Assembly: GCA_028280065.1 (NCBI GenBank)
Contig: JANQMN010000004.1
Span: 186,001-250,000 of the forward strand
Source: Hahella sp.
Lineage (GTDB): Bacteria > Pseudomonadota > Gammaproteobacteria > Pseudomonadales > Oleiphilaceae
DNA: 64,000 nucleotides
Direction of reading: 5' to 3'
Shown here: positions 1 through 7,947 of the stretch, piece after piece
How positions within the stretch are numbered: position 1 is the stretch's first letter
Layout: the number at the start of each line of letters is the position of its first letter
Program-made: the position numbers and the translations under genes
Notes under the pieces: model-generated
Database searches by the model: none
What the model was told of the DNA's origin: nothing
Seen by the model: only the letters and a program-made list of their open reading frames with translations

Positions 1-369
1 CGTAAATGGGTTGCCGGTGCTCTATTCTTTCGCAATCATGAAACTCTTTTCGGGCGCTACTGGGGGTGTACGGAAGAGTTTGATCAGTTGCATTTTGAAT
101 GTTGTTATTACCAGGGTATTGACTACGCTATCCAACATCAGTTGACAAGCTTCGACGCCGGTGCACAAGGGGAACACAAAATTCTTCGCGGTTTCGAACC
201 CATCGGTACATCTTCTTTCCACTGGATTGCCCATCCCATTTTCCGCGAAGCGATTGCCGACTTTCTGGAACAGGAAAGAGCCGGTGTCCAGGCCTACATG
301 CGAGACGCAACCAACTACCTGCCTTACAAAACCGATTTACTACCCAAGGCTTCGGTCAAACACGAATAG
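1..369 (+). CDS. FemAB/GNAT-like protein (COG3146/DUF482 type), 3' end only
   Basis: The frame is open from the first base, so the true start lies upstream of the window and about 122 C-terminal residues are present. The motif DAGAQGEHKILRGF followed by a HW pair and the tail REAIADFLEQE match my memory of the 'peptidogalycan biosynthesis/recognition' family (DUF482), which has an acyl-CoA N-acyltransferase (FemAB-like) fold. Biochemical function of the family is not established. The C-terminal residues after the family core (YLPYKTDLLPK) look like a normal tail, so truncation here is only by the window edge. Family assignment is fairly secure from the motif; substrate is unknown. Confidence 0.8.
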   Translation, partial: RKWVAGALFFRNHETLFGRYWGCTEEFDQLHFECCYYQGIDYAIQHQLTSFDAGAQGEHKILRGFEPIGTSSFHWIAHPIFREAIADFLEQERAGVQAYMRDATNYLPYKTDLLPKASVKHE

Positions 370-392
370 TTCAACCTTAAGGGGCAAATTCA

Positions 393-515
393 ATGAGTAG
401 GGATAAAGCGGAAAATCTCCTGTATTCAATTTTTCTCCGGCAGCCGGGTTTATATCCTCAGGGTCATTGCGTTACATACGACAAATCTATGCCAAGGATA
501 AGATTTATAACTTAG
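393..515 (+). CDS. possible 40-aa small protein
   Basis: A 40-codon frame beginning ATG AGT AGG GAT lies 24 nt after the preceding stop codon and is preceded by AAGGGG with an 8-nt spacer, a good Shine-Dalgarno sequence. The product (starts MSRDKAENLLYSIF) is mildly basic with no membrane segment and resembles nothing I recognise. The main support is the ribosome-binding site and its position as a possible downstream cistron. It could equally be a chance frame. Confidence 0.3.
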   Translation: MSRDKAENLLYSIFLRQPGLYPQGHCVTYDKSMPRIRFIT

Positions 516-560
516 AATTTTTCGAGCGTTACTATATCCGAGGCTATCAGCAGCCTTCGT

Positions 561-773
561 TTAGGATAAAATGTCCAAATAGCGCTTTACTATCTCGGTG
601 ACCTGCCAACTACGATACCTCGATTCCGTTGGCACGATTGAAGTTTCCCAGTAGTGGATGAAATCCCGCAACCCTTCGCGTTTTCCTCTTTCATATGCCT
701 TGGAGTCATCAAGCCTTGCCGTCTGATGCTCACATAGGTCACAACCACTGTCTGTTTGACTGTCTTTATGCAT
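561..773 (-). CDS. small hypothetical protein, 70 aa
   Basis: The start ATG is preceded by AAAGGAAG with a 6-nt spacer, which supports real translation. The product is charged and soluble, with a CDLC pair near residues 11-14 that could bind metal or be redox active, followed by an arginine/lysine-rich helical stretch (KAYERGKREGLRDF) and a C-terminal helix ending VKRYLDILS. No family recognised. It lies 70 nt downstream of another very small ORF on the same strand (844-957), so the two may be co-transcribed. Confidence 0.5.
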   Translation of the reverse strand: MHKDSQTDSGCDLCEHQTARLDDSKAYERGKREGLRDFIHYWETSIVPTESRYRSWQVTEIVKRYLDILS

Positions 774-843
774 TGGAACTTCCTTTCATTTGCTTGGGTG
801 CTTCGTTTATCTACTAAAAGGGGATTGCAAGAATAAGGATCAG

Positions 844-957
844 TTATCCGGATGTCCCTATGGCGATTAGCAAGGAAGCGATGGTGACGACAAAGGGAAG
901 TTCTAATATGAAAAGCTCCCAGGAATCGGCCGTTTGGTGTGGTCGGTTCCGTTGCAT
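844..957 (-). CDS. possible 37-aa single-pass membrane protein
   Basis: The frame ATG CAA CGG AAC ... GGA TAA encodes 37 residues. AGGAG with a 7-nt spacer sits in front of the ATG, an excellent ribosome-binding site. Residues about 15-34 (start ELFILELPFVVTIASLLIAI) are strongly hydrophobic and long enough for one transmembrane helix; the N-terminal 14 residues are polar. No family recognised. It would be the first cistron ahead of the 70-aa gene at 561-773. The nearly 300 bases between this start and the diguanylate cyclase stop show no other feature I can support. Confidence 0.45.
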   Translation of the reverse strand: MQRNRPHQTADSWELFILELPFVVTIASLLIAIGTSG

Positions 958-1256
958 TGGTTTTCTCCTATAAATTAAATAATGGATAGTTACGTTTGCA
1001 AAAGTCGGTTCCAAGCTACCCAAATAAATTAGACGGAAAAACCTAGATAATGACGTGCTCGCCCAAGCGTTGATTTGAAGCTGCGCAACCGCATATTTCT
1101 TCCCGGTTTTACTAAAATTTGCATTTAGTTCACCTGATTGAAACGATTTGCATGCGCGACGGAAGAGTCATTACCGGATAGGAATCGCTTCTAGAGATTT
1201 GGGAAGAAGTGACATCGGAAGCAGGAGGACTTTCCGCTTAACGGTAGGGAGCAAGC

Positions 1257-2348
1257 CTACATCACACGATTTCTTCCGGCTAATTTTGCCGAATAGAGCA
1301 AACTATCCGCTTCTTTAATGGCGTGATCTAAGTCGGTCTCGGTTAGGGCGGTAGCAACGCCAAAGCTCATGGTAGTATCTAGGCTGATTTCGCCATCCAG
1401 AAAAGACGAGGACTCAATTCGTTGTCTAAGGTGCTCAACCAGCTTTTGGCACACTGCATGCTGGGTATTCGGATAAAAAATGATGAATTCCTCTCCGCCG
1501 ATTCTGATAAGAACATCCGTCTGTCGAATACCGCGTCTCAGGGTGGTAGCCACATGCAGAAGGACATTATCGCCGACATCATGGCCGTAAGTGTCGTTAA
1601 CCTTCTTAAAATGATCTATATCCGCAACAACGATAGTTACAGGGAAGTGCTCCAGCGGATTCTTAAGCAGTCGTTCCTTGTACACATTCTCCAAGAATCG
1701 TCTATTAGGTAACTTGGTCAGTTGATCGGTATGCGCCAGTTTCTGCTTTTCAAAATTCTGTTCGGTCAATTCAATGTGACTTTTGACGCGGAACAGTTCG
1801 GCAATAAAGGAAAGCATCATTAATGTGGCAAAACTTGCCAAAAAGCGCGATTTTTCAGCCTGAGTGTAAAGTGCATAACCAAAATCAGCGAGAAAGAGTA
1901 GATAGATCAAGGAGGCAAACAACAACAGGTTTAACAACATACCCCAACGAGGACCTAGCAATACCAGTATGACCGGCGGAAAAGGAAAGGCCCAGAAAAG
2001 CGCAGTGCCCTCGTATCCGCCTGAATAAACTAACAGGACAACAAAACAGGAGGTGGTAATAGACGCTACGGCACAAGAAGGAGTAATCTGCCGACTATAG
2101 TTAAAATAGAGAATGTTTGCGAGGATCACGAAAACCCCGCCAAAGAGAGTGAGGTTCAGAAGATTACTCTGTCCCCAGTGGCGAATAGCAAATACGATAA
2201 TGACTAAACTGCCAAAGTAGCTAAAGCAATACAGAACGAAGGTTTTTCGACGAATTTCAATATTGTCGTCAAGTTTTAGAAAATTTCTCCACCAGTCAGA
2301 CTTCATAATCGTCCAAACATTTATGTTGACAATCAAAAAGTCTAGCAT
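1257..2348 (-). CDS. membrane-bound diguanylate cyclase (GGDEF)
   Basis: The 363-residue protein has about six hydrophobic helices in residues 30-190, then a short linker and a C-terminal GGDEF domain (about 205-363). The active-site motif is RIGGEEF, and RQTD lies exactly five residues before GGEEF, so the product-inhibition I-site (RxxD) is intact. Substrate-binding residues DIDHFKKVNDTYGH are present. It should make c-di-GMP from two GTP at the inner membrane in response to a signal sensed by the membrane part. ATG at 2348 is preceded by AGGA with a 6-nt spacer; an in-frame ATG 14 codons later is an alternative. No partner gene lies next to it. Confidence 0.9.
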   Translation of the reverse strand: MLDFLIVNINVWTIMKSDWWRNFLKLDDNIEIRRKTFVLYCFSYFGSLVIIVFAIRHWGQSNLLNLTLFGGVFVILANILYFNYSRQITPSCAVASITTSCFVVLLVYSGGYEGTALFWAFPFPPVILVLLGPRWGMLLNLLLFASLIYLLFLADFGYALYTQAEKSRFLASFATLMMLSFIAELFRVKSHIELTEQNFEKQKLAHTDQLTKLPNRRFLENVYKERLLKNPLEHFPVTIVVADIDHFKKVNDTYGHDVGDNVLLHVATTLRRGIRQTDVLIRIGGEEFIIFYPNTQHAVCQKLVEHLRQRIESSSFLDGEISLDTTMSFGVATALTETDLDHAIKEADSLLYSAKLAGRNRVM

Positions 2349-2533
2349 GAAAAATCCTAGGCCAAGTGCAGTTCCGTTTGCCCCGACAGTTCCCGCTTTG
2401 CTAGTTGAGGCTATGCAATACTGCAGTTATGCCAATATGCGCAAACGTCTGGAAGAGTATTTCCCACCCTTGTATCCTGTTTTATTACATTCCATGTGCT
2501 CACGAGCATCCCGGTAAAAAGAGCGACTAAGAA

Positions 2534-3022
2534 ATGAACGTTGGCATTCGAGAAACAGGAGCAATCCAGCTCGCTGGATTGACGAGAAAAGTGCGAACCG
2601 CAGATGGTGAAAATCTTAGGGCAATCCCAGCCTTTTGGGATGAAATCACTAAGGAAAAAGCTTTTGATAAGTTGTTTGCCGACTACCAGGAAAATGGCAT
2701 ATTAAACGGCGCGATGGTCGGCGCCTGTCTAGATCACCATCAAGATGAGTTCACCTATATGATCGCCCTGGAACCAAGCCCTTCCTCAGATCTGTCGGGA
2801 ATGGAAACACGGACAATTCCCGAGCAAACATGGGCAGTGTTCCCAGGACATGGCCCCATGCCTGAAACAATCCAAAATACCTGGAAGCAAATTTATACAG
2901 ACTGGCTACCGGCAAGCGCCTTCAAGCACAGCGGCGGACCGGAACTGGAGATTTATCCGTCGCCCGTTGATGAGCATGGCAATATGCAATTTGAGGTTTG
3001 GATTCCTGTTGTAAGGAGATAA
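2534..3022 (+). CDS. stand-alone GyrI-like / AraC effector-binding domain protein
   Basis: The 162-residue protein carries the GyrI-like small-molecule-binding fold throughout. Features are an early TRKVRT strand, a conserved FWDEI segment, YMIALEP in the middle, TWAVFPGHGPMP (the conserved WAVF-G core) and a C-terminal PELEIYP ending in FEVWIPV. In many relatives this domain follows an AraC-type DNA-binding domain; here no helix-turn-helix is present and the gene encodes only the ligand-binding part, as in GyrI/SbmC. Likely cytoplasmic, ligand unknown. It is divergent from the diguanylate cyclase gene with 185 bp between. Confidence 0.8.
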   Translation: MNVGIRETGAIQLAGLTRKVRTADGENLRAIPAFWDEITKEKAFDKLFADYQENGILNGAMVGACLDHHQDEFTYMIALEPSPSSDLSGMETRTIPEQTWAVFPGHGPMPETIQNTWKQIYTDWLPASAFKHSGGPELEIYPSPVDEHGNMQFEVWIPVVRR

Positions 3023-3078
3023 GCAGACTTTGCTAAGGACTAATCTTATGTGGAAATTTTAGAAAGCTATGTCTCAAT

Positions 3079-3609
3079 CTATTTTAGTGAATATTCTATA
3101 TCTCTCATTGCTCGAGTTATTTTATCTCTTTCTTTCTCGGTCACCCCTTGATTAAGAATGATTTTTAGTTCTCCATGGATGCTTTGGAGCTTCTTCTTTG
3201 CTATTTGATTTTCGGGGTCATATCTGAACACGAGTTTGTATGCGTCGATAGCATTAGATCCTAATGGTTTGTAGAGTCTTTTCTGCAGTTCGTAGATTTC
3301 ACCGAGTTTAATCAGCGAGTTTGCTTTTTGCTGATCTTCAGGCTTGATTTCGCTAGGGAGCTCTTCGACAGGTGCTTCTCTGACAGGCTCACTTAATACT
3401 GTTGGGGTGGATTCAAAATGTTTATTGTTACTTAGGTCAATCTGATTCTGCGATGGAGATTCCGGTGAACTAAGTGCTATAAAGTATCCAATCCCAACAC
3501 CAGCAATCAGACAAAGACAAGGTACTGAAATTTTTAAAACTAAGGAATTCAACTTGATTCTCCCTATCAAAAAAACGCTGTTTTTCAAAAGTGAGAAGCG
3601 ACAAAACAT
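3079..3609 (-). CDS. membrane-anchored protein with TPR-like C-terminus, unknown function
   Basis: One hydrophobic segment (residues about 25-46) is followed by a polar, proline/glutamate-rich linker (47-90) and a helical C-terminal region. The C-terminal part contains DAYKLVFRYDPEN, which has the spacing of a single tetratricopeptide-like helix pair. The most likely topology is a signal anchor with the bulk in the periplasm. The ATG used has AGGA almost touching it, whereas an in-frame TTG at 3552 has GGGAG with a 7-nt spacer and would give a cleaner start (MNSLVLKISVPC); that start may be the real one. No family recognised. Confidence 0.6.
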   Translation of the reverse strand: MFCRFSLLKNSVFLIGRIKLNSLVLKISVPCLCLIAGVGIGYFIALSSPESPSQNQIDLSNNKHFESTPTVLSEPVREAPVEELPSEIKPEDQQKANSLIKLGEIYELQKRLYKPLGSNAIDAYKLVFRYDPENQIAKKKLQSIHGELKIILNQGVTEKERDKITRAMRDIEYSLK

Positions 3610-3702
3610 TCCTTACATGCTCATTTAATTTGTAACGCTATGTAAATTCTTCCTACTATCGCAAACTTATACCAACTTAAAACTTCTGTCTAAGGACATT
3701 TT

Positions 3703-4209
3703 TTAGTTGGAGTTTTGAGAAAAGTGAAACCCATCAACTACAGCATTCAAAACCACATTTTCCAAGTCCTGACTCAGAGCTTCATCAACCCGAAAGCCAC
3801 AAGCTTCATAGAATTTAGCCGCACCAATATTCGTCTTAAGAACTTCCAATTGAAGAGTCTCTATGGATCGATCCAAACATAACCCTTTTGCACATGTGAG
3901 CAGCTCTTTACCGACGCCCTTATTCTGAAAATCAGGCTTTACATACATCTGGATTATTTCTGCGGTTTGCCGGGCATCCGCAGAAAACAACACTCCACAG
4001 ATGCCAATCAAGGTATTCCTTGCAAATGCGCCAACCATTTTGCCTTTAGCTGACCGGCTTTCGATGAGCTTTTCGAAAAACAATTTATCGAGTTCAGCTT
4101 GTTGCTGATATTTGGAATCGAAGCATTCCGGATAGGTTTTCAGGGATTCCAGTCTCAATGATCGATAGTGCTTTGCGTCCTTTGGTTCAAATAGCCTTAT
4201 TTGAAACAA
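3703..4209 (-). CDS. GNAT family N-acetyltransferase
   Basis: A 168-residue GNAT acetyltransferase. The acetyl-CoA pyrophosphate loop is visible as VKPDFQNKGVGKELL (Q/RxxGxG/A), preceded by the strand AEIIQMYV, and motif B is NIGAAKFYEACGF. The N-terminal IRLFEPKDAKHYRSLRLE is typical. The start is TTG with AGGA six nt upstream, and no better in-frame ATG exists. Substrate cannot be deduced. It is followed 40 nt away by the stop of a second GNAT gene on the same strand, so the two may form a pair. Confidence 0.88.
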   Translation of the reverse strand: MFQIRLFEPKDAKHYRSLRLESLKTYPECFDSKYQQQAELDKLFFEKLIESRSAKGKMVGAFARNTLIGICGVLFSADARQTAEIIQMYVKPDFQNKGVGKELLTCAKGLCLDRSIETLQLEVLKTNIGAAKFYEACGFRVDEALSQDLENVVLNAVVDGFHFSQNSN

Positions 4210-4250
4210 GCTGTATCCTGGTTGTTTGCTTTGGCATGGAATTTTCTTGT

Positions 4251-4772
4251 TTAGTTACTGGTTAAGATCAGCCTGATCTCGTTGATCGGGCTCCCGGAAT
4301 GGGAGTTGTCTATCTTGGATTTTCCTTCATCTTCAAAACCATGTTTCTTGTAAAGTTCAATCGCTCTGGCATTCGACTTTACCACCCAAAGATAAACCGG
4401 TTTCAACGAGTTCTGATTGAAATATTCAATAACATGCTGAAGCGTTGCAGTGCCGATTCCTTTTCCCCATAGGGTCGGATTCACATTTAGCGCTACCAAT
4501 TCGCCGGCTCCTTTTCCAGTCAGATTTTTATCTCGGGCAGGGCCAAAGACGGCAAAGCCTTCTACAATGCCTTCATACTCCGCAACTATATACTTGCCTA
4601 TTCCCTGATGGGACAACGATTTATTCCAGTATGCCGTTTTCTGCTTCTTATCTAACTTCGCTAAAAAATCGCGCGGCATAACGTCGCGATAAGCAGCTCG
4701 CCAGGCATCAACATGCACGCAGGCGATTCGTTCTGCATCTTGGGGATTTGCCGATCTTATCTTGATTTCCAT
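4251..4772 (-). CDS. GNAT family N-acetyltransferase
   Basis: A 173-residue GNAT protein. The start IKIRSANPQDAERIACVHVDAWRAAY is characteristic of a broad acetyltransferase subgroup. The CoA-binding loop NPTLWGKGIGTATLQ and the NARAIELYKKHGF motif are present, so an active enzyme is expected. Substrate unknown. No clear Shine-Dalgarno precedes the ATG. It is upstream of, and co-directional with, the GNAT at 3703-4209; the two proteins are only distantly alike, so this is not a recent duplication. Confidence 0.88.
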   Translation of the reverse strand: MEIKIRSANPQDAERIACVHVDAWRAAYRDVMPRDFLAKLDKKQKTAYWNKSLSHQGIGKYIVAEYEGIVEGFAVFGPARDKNLTGKGAGELVALNVNPTLWGKGIGTATLQHVIEYFNQNSLKPVYLWVVKSNARAIELYKKHGFEDEGKSKIDNSHSGSPINEIRLILTSN

Positions 4773-4820
4773 GGGGTGTTTGAACTTACTCGCTGTTTTG
4801 CTTCAATCCGATTCAACCTT

Positions 4821-5675
4821 TTAATAATTAGCGCCCTGTATTACCGGCAAAGGGGTAGAAAGTTTTTCTTCTGGCAGGGAACTCATTGTATAGATCTGCC
4901 AATTGCCATCGATACGCCGAAAACGGCCAATCCCGACATCGCCATTTGTTAGCCACCGGTCCCATACGGCGTCTTTAGTGCTCCAATAATCCGCCCCGAC
5001 ACTCATCAGATAGACTGCGTTTTCAATAGCTATCTCGGGTGAGTCGGCAACCAAGCGGGCTTCGACCGTGGTGATAATACCGCCTATTCTATCCGGGACA
5101 ATAGCTTTTCGAAGTCCGCCCTTGGGCCAAAAATGAAAATTAAACCCGGAACGAAGAGACACCGAAATACCCGGTGTTTCGTCGCGGATGTCTGCGGCTT
5201 CACTGATATCCCCGACAAAGTCCTCTCTGTATCTGCCCCCATCGACTTTTTCAGATCCTTGTAACAGGTACCATTGATTGTCTGCCAAGTCCAAGACATA
5301 ACTTTGTAAATTTGCTATTTGAATTTTGATTCCTGGAATAGGCTCTGTACCTTCTGCCACATATACCTGTCCCCAGGCAATAAATGCCTGAAAGGTCCGA
5401 GGATCATTACCGAAGCTCAAACGGGGAGCATTTGACCAATCATAATGCTCCGGCACGCCACTCGGTTGATACTCATGTGGTTCATGCATGTCCGCATACA
5501 AAAGTTGGGCGAACTCAGGATTAATCTCGGTCAATACAGCACCCTCGACTTCCATCACGGATTCGTTTTCAACCACTCCACCACTATTGCTTTGGCAAGC
5601 TTGAAGTAGGATGAGGGCCATTAAAACAGGTATAAAAACGAAACATCTTTTCCAAAATTGTCGATGCTTACTCAT
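4821..5675 (-). CDS. lipoprotein of unknown function
   Basis: The 284-residue product begins with a basic stretch, a hydrophobic helix and LLQAC, a lipobox-like end of a type II signal peptide, then a Ser/Gly-rich linker. The mature part (about 260 residues) contains RLSFGNDPRTFQAFIAWGQVYV and a C-terminal FRRIDGNWQIYTMSSL segment, suggesting a beta-rich domain. No family recognised. Its ATG lies inside the last codons of the GMC oxidoreductase gene (8-nt overlap), so translation is likely coupled and the two products probably act in one process at or outside the inner membrane. Confidence 0.7.
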   Translation of the reverse strand: MSKHRQFWKRCFVFIPVLMALILLQACQSNSGGVVENESVMEVEGAVLTEINPEFAQLLYADMHEPHEYQPSGVPEHYDWSNAPRLSFGNDPRTFQAFIAWGQVYVAEGTEPIPGIKIQIANLQSYVLDLADNQWYLLQGSEKVDGGRYREDFVGDISEAADIRDETPGISVSLRSGFNFHFWPKGGLRKAIVPDRIGGIITTVEARLVADSPEIAIENAVYLMSVGADYWSTKDAVWDRWLTNGDVGIGRFRRIDGNWQIYTMSSLPEEKLSTPLPVIQGANY

Positions 5676-7287
5676 GCGGCACTGTGCTCGGTTCGGTTTC
5701 TGTATCTCGTTTTGGGACCTTTGCAGGGATGAGTGACATACAGCGTTCTGCCATGGCAGTGATGGTTAAACTTGGATTTACTCCGACGTTTGCAGGAATC
5801 GCCGACGCATCGGTGACATAGATATCGGGATAACCAAACAATCTGTGCCTGGTATCAATCACGCCTTCTCTTGGACCGGCGCCGATAATGCAGCCACCCA
5901 GTATGTGTGCCGTTAAAGAGAGATTCCCGACACTCTCACCGAGAATGTTCAGTGGATCGCCATTACTCTGTTCCGCCAGTGCACGCGCCGCCGCATTAGC
6001 TTTTGCGAGATAGGTAGGCGCACGCTGACCCTCAGATACCACCGTCTTTAGCCCAAATTTCCAAGGCGCCCACCAATGCCGACCAAGACGAATGGATAAG
6101 GAGTTATCCAGTATTTGCATCACCGTCAGTACCGTGGCACGCTTTGACCAATCCTTGGTTCGCCAGGCCACAGTTGAACGCCAGGGACGTCGTAGCAGGG
6201 TAAGGAGGGTTTTTAATCCACGTTTCCACGGAATCTCACCATCCACGAGCGGTCCCATATAAAACCGCATAAAGGATTGACTCGGCGGTATTCGATTCTG
6301 GGTGATGTGGGTGTCAGTACCGAAATAGAAATCAGAAGATATGGTCGTGCCTGTAGACAGATCCAGAGACTTATCCCTGGCTAAAGAAGCGACGAGAGCT
6401 TCGCTATTCGTCCGTAAGGTATTGCCAAGGCTGGAAGATATGCTAGGCAAGGTTCGGTATTGGTCTCGACAACGGAACAGCAGCTCCAATGTCCCGACTA
6501 CGCCCGCAGCCAGGACAACTTTATCGGCAATGAAGTCGACCGTTTTTCTCTCGCCGCGCAGCGTTTTGCGGGCCGATATTCGATAGCCGCCACCGGGCAA
6601 TTGACAAAGTTTTTCCACTCGCGTCTCCGGGAAGATCTCCACTCCCAGTTTTTCTGCAAGATACAGATAATTTCTATCCAGACTGTTCTTTGCGCCGACA
6701 TGGCAGCCGCTGATGCAATGCCCGCATTGATTGCATCCGGTGCGCTCCGGTCCGGCTCCGGAAAAATAGGGATCGGGAACGGTTACACCGGATTCGCCGA
6801 AGAAAATTCCTTGGGGAACGGGTCCCCAGCTAGCGCTGTGACCGAGTGCATTGGCGGTACGCTGCAACTGCCAATCCATTTCGCCTTGATATGGATTCTT
6901 TGCAATGCCAAGCATGCGACTGGCTGTATCGTAATGCGGAGCGAGTTCCTGCTTCCAATCGGCGAGTTGATTCCAATTATTACTCTGATAAAAGCCATCC
7001 TTCGGACGCAATAACACAGCCGCATAAACCAAGCTGCCGCCTCCGACGCCTACCCCCTGTATCAAGCCAATATGACGAAAAAACCGCTGAGCAAAAAAGC
7101 CTTTCATTCCAAGTTGAGGCAGCCAGGTGAGTTTTGTCACACTTTGGGCGGCCTGTCGCATGGTCTCCGAAGAGACTCTTTTACCCTGTTCCAGAACCGC
7201 GACTCTGTAACCCTTTTCGACCAACCGCAATGCCGATACACTACCGCCGAACCCACTGCCAACGACGACAAAATCGTAGTGGTTCAC
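5668..7287 (-). CDS. GMC-family FAD oxidoreductase (cholesterol-oxidase-like)
   Basis: The 539-residue protein starts with the FAD dinucleotide-binding motif VVGSGFGGSVSALRLVEKG and has the GMC-type GLIQGVGVGGGSLVYAA loop. The C-terminal GMC signature is complete: HILGGCIIG followed by YVTDASAIPANVGVNPSLTI. A cysteine-rich insertion TGCNQCGHCISGCHVGAKN near residue 185 is typical of the cholesterol oxidase-like bacterial subgroup. It should oxidise an alcohol or steroid-like substrate with FAD, but the substrate is unknown. The start is GTG, sharing four bases (GTGA) with the stop of the preceding gene; a lipoprotein gene follows with overlap, making a tight three-gene operon. Confidence 0.88.
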   Translation of the reverse strand: MNHYDFVVVGSGFGGSVSALRLVEKGYRVAVLEQGKRVSSETMRQAAQSVTKLTWLPQLGMKGFFAQRFFRHIGLIQGVGVGGGSLVYAAVLLRPKDGFYQSNNWNQLADWKQELAPHYDTASRMLGIAKNPYQGEMDWQLQRTANALGHSASWGPVPQGIFFGESGVTVPDPYFSGAGPERTGCNQCGHCISGCHVGAKNSLDRNYLYLAEKLGVEIFPETRVEKLCQLPGGGYRISARKTLRGERKTVDFIADKVVLAAGVVGTLELLFRCRDQYRTLPSISSSLGNTLRTNSEALVASLARDKSLDLSTGTTISSDFYFGTDTHITQNRIPPSQSFMRFYMGPLVDGEIPWKRGLKTLLTLLRRPWRSTVAWRTKDWSKRATVLTVMQILDNSLSIRLGRHWWAPWKFGLKTVVSEGQRAPTYLAKANAAARALAEQSNGDPLNILGESVGNLSLTAHILGGCIIGAGPREGVIDTRHRLFGYPDIYVTDASAIPANVGVNPSLTITAMAERCMSLIPAKVPKRDTETEPSTVPHE

Positions 7288-7757
7288 GGCTTTCGCCTCA
7301 ATAAAAACGGCAGTGGCAATCCTCGGAGTAGAGGCAAATTGACAAGCGTCAGGCCCAATAATGTGTCACCGTCCAGAGCGCGGAACTCATCAATGAGTGG
7401 ACGCAACAACAATGGCGAAGCGTCCGGATAGCTAAGCGCCAGCACTTTTCCCGGGACAATATTGGAATCGCTCTCGTTGCGATCCATCGGTACCTTTTCG
7501 ATAACTTGGCCATGGGACAAAAGTAGGTTAATAGCAGTACCATCGGACTTAAAGCGTTTGCCGACCCAGCCCGGCAAACCGATGATCGGTAATGAAAGTG
7601 CAGCCGCCTTACGTAACCACACTGGCCCGATAAACTCCGCGAGATAATCACCGTTAACGGAATCGGCACTGGGTTGTTCAAGTTCGGCGAACAGCTGCTG
7701 ATAGTTAACAATAGCCTGCTGGGCAAAACCGTCGTCTTCGAATTGGATTAGAGTCAC
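7284..7757 (-). CDS. conserved-looking hypothetical protein upstream of GMC oxidoreductase
   Basis: A 157-residue protein beginning at GTG with GGA about 8 nt upstream. It is mostly soluble with leucine/proline-rich segments near the C-terminus (LTLVNLPLLRGLPLPFLLRRKP), ending in basic residues. The composition and the four-base GTGA overlap with the oxidoreductase gene mark it as a real first cistron of that operon. I do not recognise the family. Because it always would be made with the oxidoreductase, it may be an accessory or substrate-delivery protein, but this is inference. Confidence 0.65.
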   Translation of the reverse strand: MTLIQFEDDGFAQQAIVNYQQLFAELEQPSADSVNGDYLAEFIGPVWLRKAAALSLPIIGLPGWVGKRFKSDGTAINLLLSHGQVIEKVPMDRNESDSNIVPGKVLALSYPDASPLLLRPLIDEFRALDGDTLLGLTLVNLPLLRGLPLPFLLRRKP

Positions 7758-7947
7758 TTCGCTTTTCCGCGTTTTTGCACAACAAAGTTAGTTTACGATT
7801 CCCCTCTTCCCCAGTCCATCAAGCCGACTAACCGCAGCCTCGCAACTAAGCCGACGAGTTGGTCCAGTGGAAATAAAAGTTTAGAACAGCTTTATGGGAA
7901 TACCCATGAAATATTTTCCGGAAAATGCATTACCGTCTGAAGGAGTG

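Noticed and set aside
2263-2517. Plus-strand frame across the diguanylate cyclase start and the gap before the GyrI-like gene
   Set aside because: No ribosome-binding site, overlaps the cyclase start antisense, and its product is not similar to an AraC DNA-binding domain, which I had considered as a missing half of the GyrI-like protein.
6460-7014. 184-codon plus-strand frame inside the GMC oxidoreductase gene
   Set aside because: It is the antisense shadow of a conserved enzyme; it has no start signal and no recognisable family.
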